Positions 26,838 through 36,271 of a DNA stretch of 64,000 nucleotides are shown here, piece after piece. Location: the NCBI GenBank assembly GCA_000717735.1, contig JOBE01000007.1, positions 62,001 through 126,000 of the forward strand, in the 5' to 3' direction. Each line of letters starts with the position of its first letter. Positions within the stretch are counted from its first letter, which is position 1. The notes under the pieces are model-generated. The model saw only the letters and a program-made list of their open reading frames with translations, searched no databases and was not told the origin of the DNA. This DNA comes from Streptomyces griseoluteus. GTDB lineage: Bacteria > Actinomycetota > Actinomycetes > Streptomycetales > Streptomycetaceae. The translations under genes were made by a program, and so were the position numbers.

Positions 26838-28336
26838 ACACACCCCTGTACTCGGGTCGCCTGGGCGCCGCCGGGCCGGGGCCCGGGTTTGCCCACTTCG
26901 CCGTACGCGTTCACCTGGTAGGGCCCCTGCGGTCCGCACGGCTCCGGGAGCGCGCGCAGCGAGGACCACGCGTCACCCAGGCCCGTGGCGGGGGCCGCGC
27001 CCCGGGGCGCCCGTTCGCGGGCGCGGGCCGCCTCCTCGGGCGAACCGGCCACGCCGAGCGCGTACGCCGCCCGACGGCTCAGGGCCGCGGCGTGACTCCG
27101 GTCGTCCCACGACCGGGCCTCCACCGCGGCGCGCGCGTACTCCCGTGCCGCCAGGTCCGGTTCACCCAGGCGCAGCGCGCACTCGGCGAGCCAGGCCCTG
27201 GCCCGTACGCGCGCCGCCCCGTCACCGTCCTCCGCGAATCCGGCCAGGGCCTCGTCGAGGAGGACGGACGCCTCGCGGCAGCGGCCCCGCTCCGCGTGCG
27301 CGACCCCGAGCCGGAGCCGTGCCAGGGCGCCCACGTGAACGTCCTGGGCGGGCCCGTCGGCCTGCCCGGCGGCCTCGGCGAGGAGGGACAACTCCTCGTC
27401 CTCCGCCCCGGGCCCTCCGGCCGCGGGCCGCCGCCCTCCCGGTTCGGCGACCGCACGCGCCAGGGCGAGGCAGAGCCGGGCCCGGTCGGAGGCCTGGAGC
27501 GGCGAGTCCGGCGTCACGGGGCCGAGGGCGGCCCTGAGCAGCGCGGCGGCCTCCTCGGGGGCGCCGGTGGCCCGCAGCAGGGCGGCGAGCACGAGTTCGT
27601 GCTCCGCGGCCCGCCAGGGTCGTCCCCCGGCACGGTGCTCCTGCGCCGCGGCCCGCAGATGGGCCAGGGCGGCGGCCGGGTCGTCGGGTGCGGTGATCCG
27701 GCCGAGCAGCGCACGGGTGTCGGCGCGTACGCCGGGGACGGCGCGGTCCGTCGGGTGCCGTCCGGTGAAGGCGATCAGCCGGGCGAGCTCCTCGCGCAGT
27801 GCCCCGGCCTCGGCCGCCGGGTCGGGCGCGGTGTGCAGGAGGTCGGCGCGGGCCCGGCCGCGCAGCAGGCGGACCGTCGCGGTCTCCGCGGCGCCGGCCT
27901 GCCCGAGGGCGTGGAGGACCCCGGCCCGTTCGCACAGTTCCGTGAGCCGGGCGAGCGCCGTCGCGCCCGGCTCGGGGCCGGCGAGGACCGCCCGCGCCCG
28001 CGAGACCAGCGCCTTGCCGCGCTGCCCGGCCCGCTCGTGCAGGTCGGCGGCCCGGAAGAAGAGCGGTTGCGCGGCCGGTCGCGCCGCGCCCCGGCAGTCG
28101 AGGGCCGTCGAGTCCAGGGCGTCGGCGTGGTCCCCGGGGGTGAGCGTCCCGCCGGCGCGTACCAGGGCCGTCGCGGCCCGCTCCCAGGCGCTTCCGGCCC
28201 GGGGGTGCCGGTGCGCGGTGAGCCGACGGGCCCGGTGGAGCAGCTCGTGCGGATCCTCCGGCTCGGGGCGACCGCCGGCCTCGGGGCCGTACGGGCGCGC
28301 ACCGGGTCGGATCTCGTCGGGTGAGCGGCTGCTCAT
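26834..28336 (-). CDS. TPR-like helical repeat protein coupled to the kinase
   Basis: A 500-residue Ala/Arg/Leu-rich protein built of short helical hairpins resembling TPRs (for example LARLRLGVAHAERGRCREASVLLDEALAGF and WLAECALRLGEPDLAAREYARAAVEA). There is no signal peptide or catalytic motif. ATG at 28336 has GGAG 7 bases upstream. Its stop overlaps the kinase start by 4 bp, so it is probably a scaffold or partner of that kinase. I cannot name a closer family. Confidence 0.75.
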   Translation of the reverse strand: MSSRSPDEIRPGARPYGPEAGGRPEPEDPHELLHRARRLTAHRHPRAGSAWERAATALVRAGGTLTPGDHADALDSTALDCRGAARPAAQPLFFRAADLHERAGQRGKALVSRARAVLAGPEPGATALARLTELCERAGVLHALGQAGAAETATVRLLRGRARADLLHTAPDPAAEAGALREELARLIAFTGRHPTDRAVPGVRADTRALLGRITAPDDPAAALAHLRAAAQEHRAGGRPWRAAEHELVLAALLRATGAPEEAAALLRAALGPVTPDSPLQASDRARLCLALARAVAEPGGRRPAAGGPGAEDEELSLLAEAAGQADGPAQDVHVGALARLRLGVAHAERGRCREASVLLDEALAGFAEDGDGAARVRARAWLAECALRLGEPDLAAREYARAAVEARSWDDRSHAAALSRRAAYALGVAGSPEEAARARERAPRGAAPATGLGDAWSSLRALPEPCGPQGPYQVNAYGEVGKPGPRPGGAQATRVQGCV

Positions 28337-28633
28337 GCGGGGTGCTCCGGGGAGTGGGGGCGCGGGGAGTGGCGGCGGGTCGGGCGGGGACGGGTGTGGA
28401 CGGACACACGGGACGGGGGCGAGCACAGGGGACGGGTGCGAGCGCAGAGGTCGGACCGACTTTCGCAGTTCCGCGCCGCCCGCACATCCGTAGAACTACG
28501 GAACCGCCCCGCGGAGCCCTGGCCCCGGCCTCATCGAACGGCCGCACTGCGAAGGGCCCGCCCCCAGGTACTCGGCTAGGGTGATGCGATAGGGAATGCC
28601 CCCCGGGGCCGGGCCGATGCGTAGGTCGATGCG

Positions 28634-30694
28634 TTGGAGACTCACCAGTCGTCGAGCAGGGTTCCGCAGCCGCCCCGGGCGGCCGTCGGGGACGCGGGCG
28701 TGCTCCGCGAGCTGCTGCCGATCGCCCTGTGGCGGGAGGACGCCGAGGGCCGCATCGTCGAGTGGTCGCTCGCCGCCCAGGACCTGCTCGGCCACCGCCC
28801 CGAGCACGTGCTCGGACGGCTCGCCACCCCGCTGCTCGTCCCCGACGCCAACCGCGAACTCGCCGACCGGCTCACCCACCGCGTCCAGAACGGCGAGACC
28901 ATGGTCGGCACGCTGCCCGTCCGCCACCGGGACGGCCACATGGTCGCGATGGAGATGTGGATCGTGCCGGCCGCCGATCCGGCGGGGCGGCCGGGGGCGA
29001 TGCTCATCGCCGTGGAGACCTCCGAGGTCCTGCGGATGCGGGAGAACCTGGCGGCGATGGAGAGCCTCTTCACCCAGTCGCCGATCGGTCTCGCCCTGCT
29101 CGGCCCCGACCTGCGGTTCCTGCGCGTCAACGACACCCTGGCCCGGATGAACGGCGTACCGGCGGCCGAGCACGTGGGCCGCCGCCTCACCGAGGTCGTG
29201 CCCGGCGTGAACGCCACCTCGCTCGAATCGCTGATGCGCCAGGTCCTGGAGAGCGGGACCGCCGTCGTCGACGCCCGCCGGGTCGGCCGTACCCCCGCGG
29301 ACCCCGACCGCGACCGCATCTGGTCCTGCTCGTACGCACCCCTCGTCGACCGCACCGACCGGCGGTCCCTGGGGCTGATCGCCTCCCTCGTCGACATCAC
29401 CGAGAGCCAGGAGGCGCACAGCGAGGTCGAGCGGGCCCGGCACCGCTTCGCCCTGCTCGCCGAGGCCGGTGCCAAGATCGGCACCACCCTGGACCTGAAG
29501 CAGACGGCCGAGGAGGCGGTGCGTTTCCTCGTACCTCAGCTCGCGGACTCGGCGGACGTGCAGATGCTGGAGTCCGTCCTCGAACCGGACGACCCGGCGG
29601 CCTCCACGCGCGGAGTGCTGCGGCGGCTCGCGGCCCGCTTCCCCGACCCCACCGCGCCCACGTCGGTGCTCACCCCCGGGCAGACCTTCCAGATCCCGCT
29701 CGACTCCGTGTACGAGCAGGTCGTCTCCCGTGGCCGGCCCTTCAACCTCTACACCTCCGACGTCCAGGCGCTCTTCACCGGTCCGCGCACCGAGGCGCTC
29801 CGCACCTACTTCTCCACCCGCATCGGTTCGGCGCGGCTCGTCCCCCTGGTCGCCCGGGGCCAGGTGCTGGGAGCGGTCGCGGTGACAAGGCTGCGGACCC
29901 GCGAACCCTTCGACGCGCAGGACTGCGTCCTCATCGACGAGGTCGTCGCCCGCGCCGCCCTCAACATCGACAACGCCCGTCTCTACACCACCCAGCGGGA
30001 GGCCGCCCTCACGCTCCAGCGGAGCCTGACCAACAGCGAGCTGCCCGCCGTCACCGGGCTCGAACTCACCGGCCGCTACCTGCCCGCCAGCGCCCATGAC
30101 GTCGGCGGCGACTGGTTCGACGTCATCGCCCTGCCCGGCGGCAGGACCGGTCTCGTGATCGGCGACGTGATGGGACACGGCATCCACGCGGCGGCCGTCA
30201 TGGGCCAGCTGCGCACGGCGGTACGGACCCTGGCCCGTCACGACATCCCGCCGGCGGCGATGCTCAGCTCCCTCGACGCCGTCGTGGCGGACCTCGGCGA
30301 GGACACGATGGCGACCTGTGTGTACGCCGTCCACGACCCGGCCACCGGCGGCTGGGTCATCGCCCGCGCCGGCCATCCGCCGCCGGCCGTGGCCACCCCC
30401 GACGGCACCATCACCTTCCTCGACGGGCCGCCGGGCACCCCGCTGGGCACCGGCGCCCACGACTTCGGCACGGAGGAGGTCGCGCTGCCCGCGGGCGGGC
30501 TGCTCGTCCTCTACACCGACGGCCTCATCGAGGCCCGCGACCGCGACCTCGACGAGGGGATGCGGCAGCTCGCCCAGGCCCTGCGGCCCCTCGACCGTCC
30601 GCTGGACACGCTGTGCGACGAGGTCCTGGGCCGGCTCCTCGCGGGAGCCGCCCAGGACGACGTGGCGATGCTGCTCGCCCGTACCACCCGCTGA
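28634..30694 (+). CDS. PAS-PAS-GAF-SpoIIE (PPM) serine phosphatase
   Basis: A 686-residue sensor phosphatase. Two PAS domains (about 25-130 and 140-260), a GAF domain (about 270-445) and a C-terminal SpoIIE/RsbU-type PP2C domain starting at ALTLQRSLTNSELP are visible. Metal-binding Asp residues sit in VGGDWFDVI and VIGDVMGHG, and in LYTDGLIEARD and QDDVAML near the end. Such enzymes dephosphorylate STAS anti-sigma antagonists. The start is a TTG at 28634, chosen because no in-frame ATG or GTG precedes the first PAS domain. No STAS gene is adjacent. Confidence 0.9.
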   Translation: METHQSSSRVPQPPRAAVGDAGVLRELLPIALWREDAEGRIVEWSLAAQDLLGHRPEHVLGRLATPLLVPDANRELADRLTHRVQNGETMVGTLPVRHRDGHMVAMEMWIVPAADPAGRPGAMLIAVETSEVLRMRENLAAMESLFTQSPIGLALLGPDLRFLRVNDTLARMNGVPAAEHVGRRLTEVVPGVNATSLESLMRQVLESGTAVVDARRVGRTPADPDRDRIWSCSYAPLVDRTDRRSLGLIASLVDITESQEAHSEVERARHRFALLAEAGAKIGTTLDLKQTAEEAVRFLVPQLADSADVQMLESVLEPDDPAASTRGVLRRLAARFPDPTAPTSVLTPGQTFQIPLDSVYEQVVSRGRPFNLYTSDVQALFTGPRTEALRTYFSTRIGSARLVPLVARGQVLGAVAVTRLRTREPFDAQDCVLIDEVVARAALNIDNARLYTTQREAALTLQRSLTNSELPAVTGLELTGRYLPASAHDVGGDWFDVIALPGGRTGLVIGDVMGHGIHAAAVMGQLRTAVRTLARHDIPPAAMLSSLDAVVADLGEDTMATCVYAVHDPATGGWVIARAGHPPPAVATPDGTITFLDGPPGTPLGTGAHDFGTEEVALPAGGLLVLYTDGLIEARDRDLDEGMRQLAQALRPLDRPLDTLCDEVLGRLLAGAAQDDVAMLLARTTR

Positions 30695-30763
30695 ACGCCC
30701 GCACCGCCGGGCCCGGGGGCACCGGGGCCCGTCTTCCGGACGCGCGGCGCCGGGCCCCGGGGT

Positions 30764-32746
30764 TCACAGGGGTACGACGGTCACCTCGGTCGCCTTGACC
30801 CCCGTCCAGACCGGCACCCCGTCCGCGAGGCCCAGCTCGGCGGCGGCCTGCGGGGTGATCTCGGCGACGAGCGACGGGGCGCGGTCCGAAGTGACGAGGA
30901 TCCGGAGCCGGCTGCCGCTCGCGGTGATCTCGCGTACGGTCCCGGGCCAGACGTTACGGGGGCTGCCACCGGGCCGCTCGCGGTGCACGGCCACCGCCTC
31001 GGGCGCGATGATCGCGAGGGCCGGGGTCCCGGCGGGCGGCTGCTCGGCGGTGATGAGGGCACCTCCCCCGTCCAGGTCGAGGCCCTCGGGGGTGGCCGTG
31101 CCCGGCCAGGCGTTGCTGCCGAGCATGCGGGCGACCCACGGCGAACGGGGATGACGGGTGACCTCGGCCGGCGGTGCGTCCTGGAGTGCCCGGCCGTCCT
31201 GGAGGACGAGGACGCGGTCGGCCAGGGACACGGCCTCGACCGGGTCGTGGGTGACGATCAGACAGACGCCGCCGAAGCCGGCGAGGTGGCTGCGCAGGGT
31301 GTGCCGGACATGGGCGCGGGTGGTCTGGTCGAGGGCGGCGAGCGGCTCGTCGAGGAGCAGCAGCCGGGGCCGGGCGGCGAGCGCGCGGGCCAGGGCGACC
31401 CGCTGGGCCTGGCCCCCGGAGAGCTGGGCGGGTCGCCGGTCGGCGAGGTGGCCGACGCCGAGACGGTCGAGCCAGCGCTGGGCCTCGCGCCGGGCCCGCG
31501 CACGCGGTACTCCGCGCGCCCGCAGCCCGTACGCGGTGTTGGCGAGCGCGGTCAGGTGAGGGAACAGCGCGCCGTCCTGCGGGACCCACGCCACCTGACG
31601 GCGGTGCGGCGGCAGGCCGGTGACGTCGGCGTCGCCGAGCCGGAGGTCGGCGTGGGCCCGGGGGGTGAGACCGAGGAGGGCGCGGAGCAGGGTCGTCTTG
31701 CCCGCGCCGTTGGGGCCGACGACGGCGATGGTGGTGCCGGGCGCGGCGTCCAGGGTCAGCCGGGTGAAGCCGTCGACCTCGGCGTGCAGCGCCCAGCGCC
31801 CGCCCGCACCGGGGCCGTCTTCGTCGCCGTCGCCGTCCGCCTCCGCCACGCCGGACGGCGGCACCGGCCCGGTCGCCGGATCGGCGGCTCCCTCCGGGCC
31901 CCCGGCATCCGGTGCGGGGGACGTGCGGCGGGGGGACGGCGCGCCGGTCCAGCGACCGCGCAGGGCCAGGAGTACGGCCATGGCGACGGCGAGCAGCAGC
32001 AGCGAGACGGAGGTGGCGGCCTCCGGTTCCTCCTGGAGCAGCAGGTACACCTGGAGCGGCAGGGTCTGGGTGGTGCCCGGCAGGTTGCCGGCGAACGTGA
32101 TCGTGGCGCCGAACTCGCCCAGGGCCCGCGCCCAGGTCAGCGCCGCACCGGCGAGCAGCCCAGGAGCCACCATCGGCAGCGTGACGGTGAAGAACACCCG
32201 GACCGGCGAGGCGCCGAGGGAGGCCGCCGTCTCCTCGTACCGGGGGCGCAGACCCGCGAGCGCCCCCTCCAGGCTGATGACCAGGAACGGCATGGACACG
32301 AAGGTCGCGGCGACCACCGCGCCCGAGGTGTGGAACGGCAGCGTCACCCCGAAGGTGCTCTCCAGCCAGGGGCCGATCAGGCCACGGCGCCCGAAGGCGA
32401 GCAGCAGGGCCACGCCGCCGACCGTCGGCGGCAGAACCATGGGCAGCAGGACGAGGGAACGGACGATCGCCTTCCCGCGGAACGGCACCCGGGCGAGCAG
32501 CCAGGCCAGCGGCACGCCGAGCAGCAGCGAAAGGCCGAGCGCCCAGAAGGAGACGACCAGGGACAGTCTGAGGGCCTCGACGGTGCCGGGGCTCGTGAGA
32601 TGCGCGCCGAACGCCTCCCACTCGGTGCGGGCCAGGACCCCGGCGAGCGGCAGCAGCAGGAACGCCACGGCGAGCAGGGCGGGCACGGCGAGGAGGAGCG
32701 GGGTGCGGGTTCCGCGCCCGGCGGGCCGACCGTGGAGGCGTTTCAT
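30764..32746 (-). CDS. modB: Fused molybdate ABC permease-ATPase (ModB-ModC)
   Basis: A 660-residue fusion. Residues 1-270 are a ModB permease with five or six membrane helices and the EAA-like loop EETAASLGASPVRVFFTVTLPMVAPG. A Pro/Asp-rich linker (about 270-310) joins ModC. The ATPase has Walker A (VVGPNGAGKTTLL), signature (LSGGQAQRVALARAL), Walker B (LLLLDEPLAALD) and a C-terminal TOBE/Mop domain. It lies 56 bases after modA in the same operon. ModBC fusions are frequent in Streptomyces. Role: molybdate uptake for molybdopterin enzymes. Confidence 0.93.
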   Translation of the reverse strand: MKRLHGRPAGRGTRTPLLLAVPALLAVAFLLLPLAGVLARTEWEAFGAHLTSPGTVEALRLSLVVSFWALGLSLLLGVPLAWLLARVPFRGKAIVRSLVLLPMVLPPTVGGVALLLAFGRRGLIGPWLESTFGVTLPFHTSGAVVAATFVSMPFLVISLEGALAGLRPRYEETAASLGASPVRVFFTVTLPMVAPGLLAGAALTWARALGEFGATITFAGNLPGTTQTLPLQVYLLLQEEPEAATSVSLLLLAVAMAVLLALRGRWTGAPSPRRTSPAPDAGGPEGAADPATGPVPPSGVAEADGDGDEDGPGAGGRWALHAEVDGFTRLTLDAAPGTTIAVVGPNGAGKTTLLRALLGLTPRAHADLRLGDADVTGLPPHRRQVAWVPQDGALFPHLTALANTAYGLRARGVPRARARREAQRWLDRLGVGHLADRRPAQLSGGQAQRVALARALAARPRLLLLDEPLAALDQTTRAHVRHTLRSHLAGFGGVCLIVTHDPVEAVSLADRVLVLQDGRALQDAPPAEVTRHPRSPWVARMLGSNAWPGTATPEGLDLDGGGALITAEQPPAGTPALAIIAPEAVAVHRERPGGSPRNVWPGTVREITASGSRLRILVTSDRAPSLVAEITPQAAAELGLADGVPVWTGVKATEVTVVPL

Positions 32747-32801
32747 CGTTCGTTCCAGGCGTCGAAGGTGCGGACAGGAGCGGGGGACTTCCTCGGCCGG
32801 A

Positions 32802-33605
32802 CTAAGGCTGCTGGAAGCCCGCGTCCAGGAGGATCTTCCGCGCCTCGGGCGAGGACAGCCAGGCGACGAAGGAGGCGGCCGCCTCGGCGTTCTCGGAGCC
32901 CTTGACCGTGGCGGCGGGGTAGGAGGCGACGGCGTTCTGCGCGTCGGGGATGTCGACGGCGTCGACCTCGTCCTTCGCGCTCTCGGCGTCCGTCCGGTAG
33001 ACGAGTCCCGCGTCGGCCTCGCCCAGCTCGACCTTGCTGAGCACGGCGCGGACGTTCGGCTCCTGGGAGACCGGCTTCACCGTGATCCCCTGGGCGTCGA
33101 GGATCTTCCTGCTGTACTTGCCGACCGGCACCTCGGGGGCGGCGAGGACGACCTTGAGTCCGGTGTCCGCGAGGTCCTCCAGGCCGTCGATCTTGTACGG
33201 GTTGCCCGCGCCGGTGGCGATGACGAGCCGGTTCCTGGCGATGACGGTGGGGGTGCCGGTGTCGGCGCGGACCTTGTCCATGCTCTTCGCGTCGGCGGTG
33301 ACGAGGACGTCGGCGGGCGAGCCCTGGGCGACCTGGGCCACGAGTTCCTGCGAGCCGGCGAAGGAGAAGGTGATCTCCGTGCCGGGGTGGGACTTCTCGT
33401 ACGCGGCGCCGGCGGACTCGAACACGTCGGTCAGGGACGCGGCCGCGAGCACCGTCAGCCGGGCGGCGGGTACCCCGGACGCCCCGGTGGACTTCGCGGC
33501 ACCGTCCTGCGGGGTGCCGTCGCCGCCGCAGGCGGTCAGCGGCAGCAGCAGACCGGCCGTCGCGGCGGCGGCCAGGGCCCGGCGGCCGGTGCGGGGGAGG
33601 GGCAT
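32802..33605 (-). CDS. modA: Molybdate-binding lipoprotein ModA
   Basis: A 267-residue periplasmic-type binding protein. The signal peptide ends in a lipobox (LLPLTACGG), so it is membrane-anchored. Core motifs are LTVLAAASLTDVFESAGAAYE, FAGSQELVAQVAQGSPADVLVTAD and DAGLVYRTDAESA, as in ModA. It captures molybdate or tungstate for the downstream ModBC. Confidence 0.94.
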   Translation of the reverse strand: MPLPRTGRRALAAAATAGLLLPLTACGGDGTPQDGAAKSTGASGVPAARLTVLAAASLTDVFESAGAAYEKSHPGTEITFSFAGSQELVAQVAQGSPADVLVTADAKSMDKVRADTGTPTVIARNRLVIATGAGNPYKIDGLEDLADTGLKVVLAAPEVPVGKYSRKILDAQGITVKPVSQEPNVRAVLSKVELGEADAGLVYRTDAESAKDEVDAVDIPDAQNAVASYPAATVKGSENAEAAASFVAWLSSPEARKILLDAGFQQP

Positions 33606-33667
33606 GGGGCTCCTTGGGCGCGGGGCGGCGCCGCCGCCCGGACGGGTGAGGACCCGGTCCGCTGGGA

Positions 33668-34063
33668 TCAGGTCCGGTCGATGTGCACGCTGGTCGACTT
33701 CACGCGGGCGGTGGCCCGCATGCCGACCTCGAGGCCCAGCTCCTCCACGGCCTCGCGGGTGAGGAGCGACACGAGCCGGTGCGGCCCCGCCTGGATCTCC
33801 ACCTGCGCGGCGACGTCGCCGAGCTTCACCGCCGTGACGATGCCGGCGAAGGCGTTGCGTGCCGAGGTGTACGGCACGTCCTCGTCGCCCGCGGCGCTCT
33901 GCGCGACCTCCACGGAGAAGGCGGCCAGGTCGCGGCCGTCGATGAGACGCCGGCCGCCGTCGTCGCGATGGGTCGCGACCCGGCCCGCGTCGGCCCAGCG
34001 GCGCACGGTGTCGGAGCTGACGCCGAGCAGGCGCGCCGCCTGTCCGATGGTGTAGGACTGCAT
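33668..34063 (-). CDS. HTH-Mop (molbindin) regulator of the mod operon
   Basis: A 131-residue protein with an excisionase/MerR-like HTH at the N-terminus (YTIGQAARLLGVSSDTVRRWADAGRV) and a Mop/TOBE domain (SARNAFAGIVTAVKLGDVAAQVEIQAG ... VKSTSVHIDR). It is first in the operon ahead of modA, so it is likely a molybdate-responsive regulator that replaces ModE. ATG at 34063 preferred over GTG at 34072 because the HTH starts at once. Just upstream the near-repeat GCAGATG occurs twice (complement at about 34093 and 34126) and could be its site. Confidence 0.85.
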   Translation of the reverse strand: MQSYTIGQAARLLGVSSDTVRRWADAGRVATHRDDGGRRLIDGRDLAAFSVEVAQSAAGDEDVPYTSARNAFAGIVTAVKLGDVAAQVEIQAGPHRLVSLLTREAVEELGLEVGMRATARVKSTSVHIDRT

Positions 34064-34159
34064 GTGCGTCACGCTAGGTCGTGCAGGATCTCATCTGCAA
34101 GGGAACCCGGCTCTTCTCATCGCATCTGCCAGTCTCGTTGGAGGAAGCGACAAAGGGAC

Positions 34160-34639
34160 TCACGCCTGGCCCCGGCGTCGTCCCACCGCCTCGACCAGCG
34201 GCAGCAGCCGGTGCGCCACCCGTTCCCGCAGCGCGATCTCGGTACGGGTGCGGACCACCCCGGGCAGCTGGATCAGCCGCTGGATGACGTCCTCCAGGTG
34301 CCCGGCGTCGCGGGCCACCACCCGGGTCAGCAGATCGCCGCCGCCGGTGATGGAGAAGGCCTCCACGATCTCCGGCACGGCCGCGAGCGCGTCACCGACC
34401 TCGTTCAGATGCCCCTGCGTCACCTCGATGTGCACGAAGGCGAGCACCGGGTGCCCCAGGGCGGCGGGGGAGAGCACGGGGCCGGTCGCGGTGATCACCC
34501 CGTCCCGCTCCAGGCGGTCGATCCTGGCCTGCACGGTGCCCCGCGCCACCCCCAGGATCCGCGCGTACTCCCGCACGCTCGTCCGCGGCTGCTCGATGAG
34601 CAGCCGCAGGATCCTGGTGTCGAGCTCGTCCACCGCCAT
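34160..34639 (-). CDS. Lrp/AsnC family transcriptional regulator
   Basis: A 159-residue feast/famine regulator: AsnC-type HTH (LDTRILRLLIEQPRTSVREYARILGVARGTVQARIDRLERDGVI) and a RAM domain (VLAFVHIEVTQGHLNEVGDALAAVPEIVEAFSITGGGDLLTRVVARD). Full length, no oddities. Monocistronic; it lies between the mod operon and the diiron-protein operon on the same strand. Amino-acid ligand unknown. Confidence 0.9.
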   Translation of the reverse strand: MAVDELDTRILRLLIEQPRTSVREYARILGVARGTVQARIDRLERDGVITATGPVLSPAALGHPVLAFVHIEVTQGHLNEVGDALAAVPEIVEAFSITGGGDLLTRVVARDAGHLEDVIQRLIQLPGVVRTRTEIALRERVAHRLLPLVEAVGRRRGQA

Positions 34640-34746
34640 GCTCCGTCGTCCTCCTCGGGCCCGGATCCCCGTCCGTACCCCCTCATTCTGGTACGGAACC
34701 CGGTCTTCCCGGGGCCGGGCGGGGCCGGCGGTGGGCCGTCACACGG

Positions 34747-35778
34747 CTACAGCAGGGAGCCGTCCCCGTCGGAGGGCGTCCGCAGCGCGCTCTCGCCCTT
34801 CGACCAGGCGTCCATCAGATGGCCGCCGAAGCGGTCGTCGAGGAGGCAGGTCGCGGCGATGCCGAAGGAGACGTCGGGCGCGAGGTCCGGCTCGTCCTCC
34901 AGGAGACCGCTCACGACGTCCCGGCGTACCACCTGCTCGTGGACGGCGTCCGCCTCCACGTGCTCGTCGTAGTACCGCTCCGCGGCCGGCCCCGCCCCGG
35001 ACCTGCGCAGCGCGGCGGCGAGCCGGGAAGCGGCGGGCGACGAGGTGATCTCCACGACGGCGACGTGCCCCACGAGCGCCCCGCGCAGCCTGCGGTGCAG
35101 TCCGAACAGCGACATCACATTCGAGACCGCGAGCGTCTCGGCCCCGGCCACGTTCACGAACCGCCCGTACGACGGGTCGAGATCCAGGTCGGCCATCAGG
35201 TCCGCGTAGAGCCGGGAGTGCATGCGCTCGGGCCGCCCGCAGCCGTACTCGTCGTAGGAGATCGCCACCATCGCGGCCTTGGCCCGCCCGCGCAGCCGGG
35301 GCACCACCCACTGGTACGGGTCGGCCTCCCGCAGCTGGGACACCGACCGCAGCGCCGCGTGCTCGCGCAGCTGCCACATCTCCCCGTCGGAGAGCAGGAA
35401 CCGGGTGACGCCGGTGCCCCCGGCCGGCTCGGTCAGCAGGGCGGCGAGGGCCTCGTCCACGCCCGGCCGGTCGCGGCAGTCGTGCCGCAGCGCGCTCTCG
35501 AACCGGTGCTCCAGAAGGGCCCGCACCCCGAGCAGCCCCGCGTCCCATTCGAGACTGTCGGGAACCCCCTCGAAGCCCTGGTAGTGCGGCGCGTAACAGA
35601 GATGGAGGGCCAGCTGCAGATCCTCGCCGTACGGGGAGCAGCGCGCGATCTCCGCCTCACGGGGCAGCTCTCCCGGGCCGCCGCCGAGCAGACGCCTCCG
35701 TACGGCGTACGAGACCTCGCCCCGCGCCTCGGGCACGGGCGGTGCAGCCGTCTTCGTGAGGGAGTGCGGGACGCTCAT
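34747..35778 (-). CDS. Iron-containing redox enzyme (heme-oxygenase-like diiron oxidase family)
   Basis: A 343-residue all-helical protein of the heme-oxygenase-like diiron (HDO) group. Likely metal ligands are in ISYDEYGCGRPERMHSRLYADLM (Glu and His of one helix pair) and in YYDEHVEADAVHEQV (Glu/Asp and His). An earlier Glu lies in GVRALLEHRFESAL. HDO enzymes use oxygen to oxidise amino- or fatty-acid-like substrates, and some are made in natural-product pathways. The ATG overlaps the stop of the upstream CDGSH gene (ATGA), so an electron-transfer pairing is plausible. The substrate is unknown. Confidence 0.82.
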   Translation of the reverse strand: MSVPHSLTKTAAPPVPEARGEVSYAVRRRLLGGGPGELPREAEIARCSPYGEDLQLALHLCYAPHYQGFEGVPDSLEWDAGLLGVRALLEHRFESALRHDCRDRPGVDEALAALLTEPAGGTGVTRFLLSDGEMWQLREHAALRSVSQLREADPYQWVVPRLRGRAKAAMVAISYDEYGCGRPERMHSRLYADLMADLDLDPSYGRFVNVAGAETLAVSNVMSLFGLHRRLRGALVGHVAVVEITSSPAASRLAAALRRSGAGPAAERYYDEHVEADAVHEQVVRRDVVSGLLEDEPDLAPDVSFGIAATCLLDDRFGGHLMDAWSKGESALRTPSDGDGSLL

Positions 35779-36206
35779 GATGTCCGGGCCTCCTCGGTCG
35801 TGCCGTCCGCCGTCGCGTTCTCCTCCGCGGCCGCGTCGTCCGGCGGCTCGTCGGCCGTGTCGTCCGGCGCGCCCGCCCGTCGCCGTGGCGCGACGGCACT
35901 GGGCGCGCGCCGGAGACGGGGACGGTGGCTCGTGTCGCAGAAGGGTGCCCGCAGGCTCCGGCGGCAGGTGCACAGGGCTATCACGGGACGCTCGCAGTGC
36001 ACCACCGATCCGTCGGGCATGACGATGTCCGCGGGTCCCTCCATGAGCAGCGGCCCTTCGGGGAGGGGCTGCACCCGAGGGGGCGACGTGCGGGCCCTGG
36101 CGCCTTCCGGGCTCGCGCCGGCGTCCCGGCCCGCGCCTCGCGGCTCCGGAGGAGCGGCGACCCGTGTCCTCGCGTGCGGGGCGTTCCCGCCCGGAGAAGC
36201 AGACAT
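35775..36206 (-). CDS. CDGSH-type [2Fe-2S] protein
   Basis: A 143-residue protein with a CDGSH iron-sulfur domain in the middle: CERPVIALCTCRRSLRAPFCDTSH gives the three-Cys/one-His ligand set (CTC, C, H), with Gly of CDGSH replaced by Thr. The first 45 residues are Pro/Arg-rich and the last 35 are acidic and Ala-rich; both may be disordered. An internal ATG near the domain could also start it. It is translationally coupled to the diiron protein downstream and probably feeds it electrons. Confidence 0.82.
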   Translation of the reverse strand: MSASPGGNAPHARTRVAAPPEPRGAGRDAGASPEGARARTSPPRVQPLPEGPLLMEGPADIVMPDGSVVHCERPVIALCTCRRSLRAPFCDTSHRPRLRRAPSAVAPRRRAGAPDDTADEPPDDAAAEENATADGTTEEARTS

Positions 36207-36271
36207 GACACACCACCGATCGGAGACGACTGCGTCGACATCGCGCGACTGCCCGGAGCGACGCTTCCCAA

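Noticed and set aside
28496..30460. Long minus-strand frame opposite the SpoIIE phosphatase
   Set aside because: Antisense of a gene with clear PAS, GAF and PPM motifs; no motif of its own.
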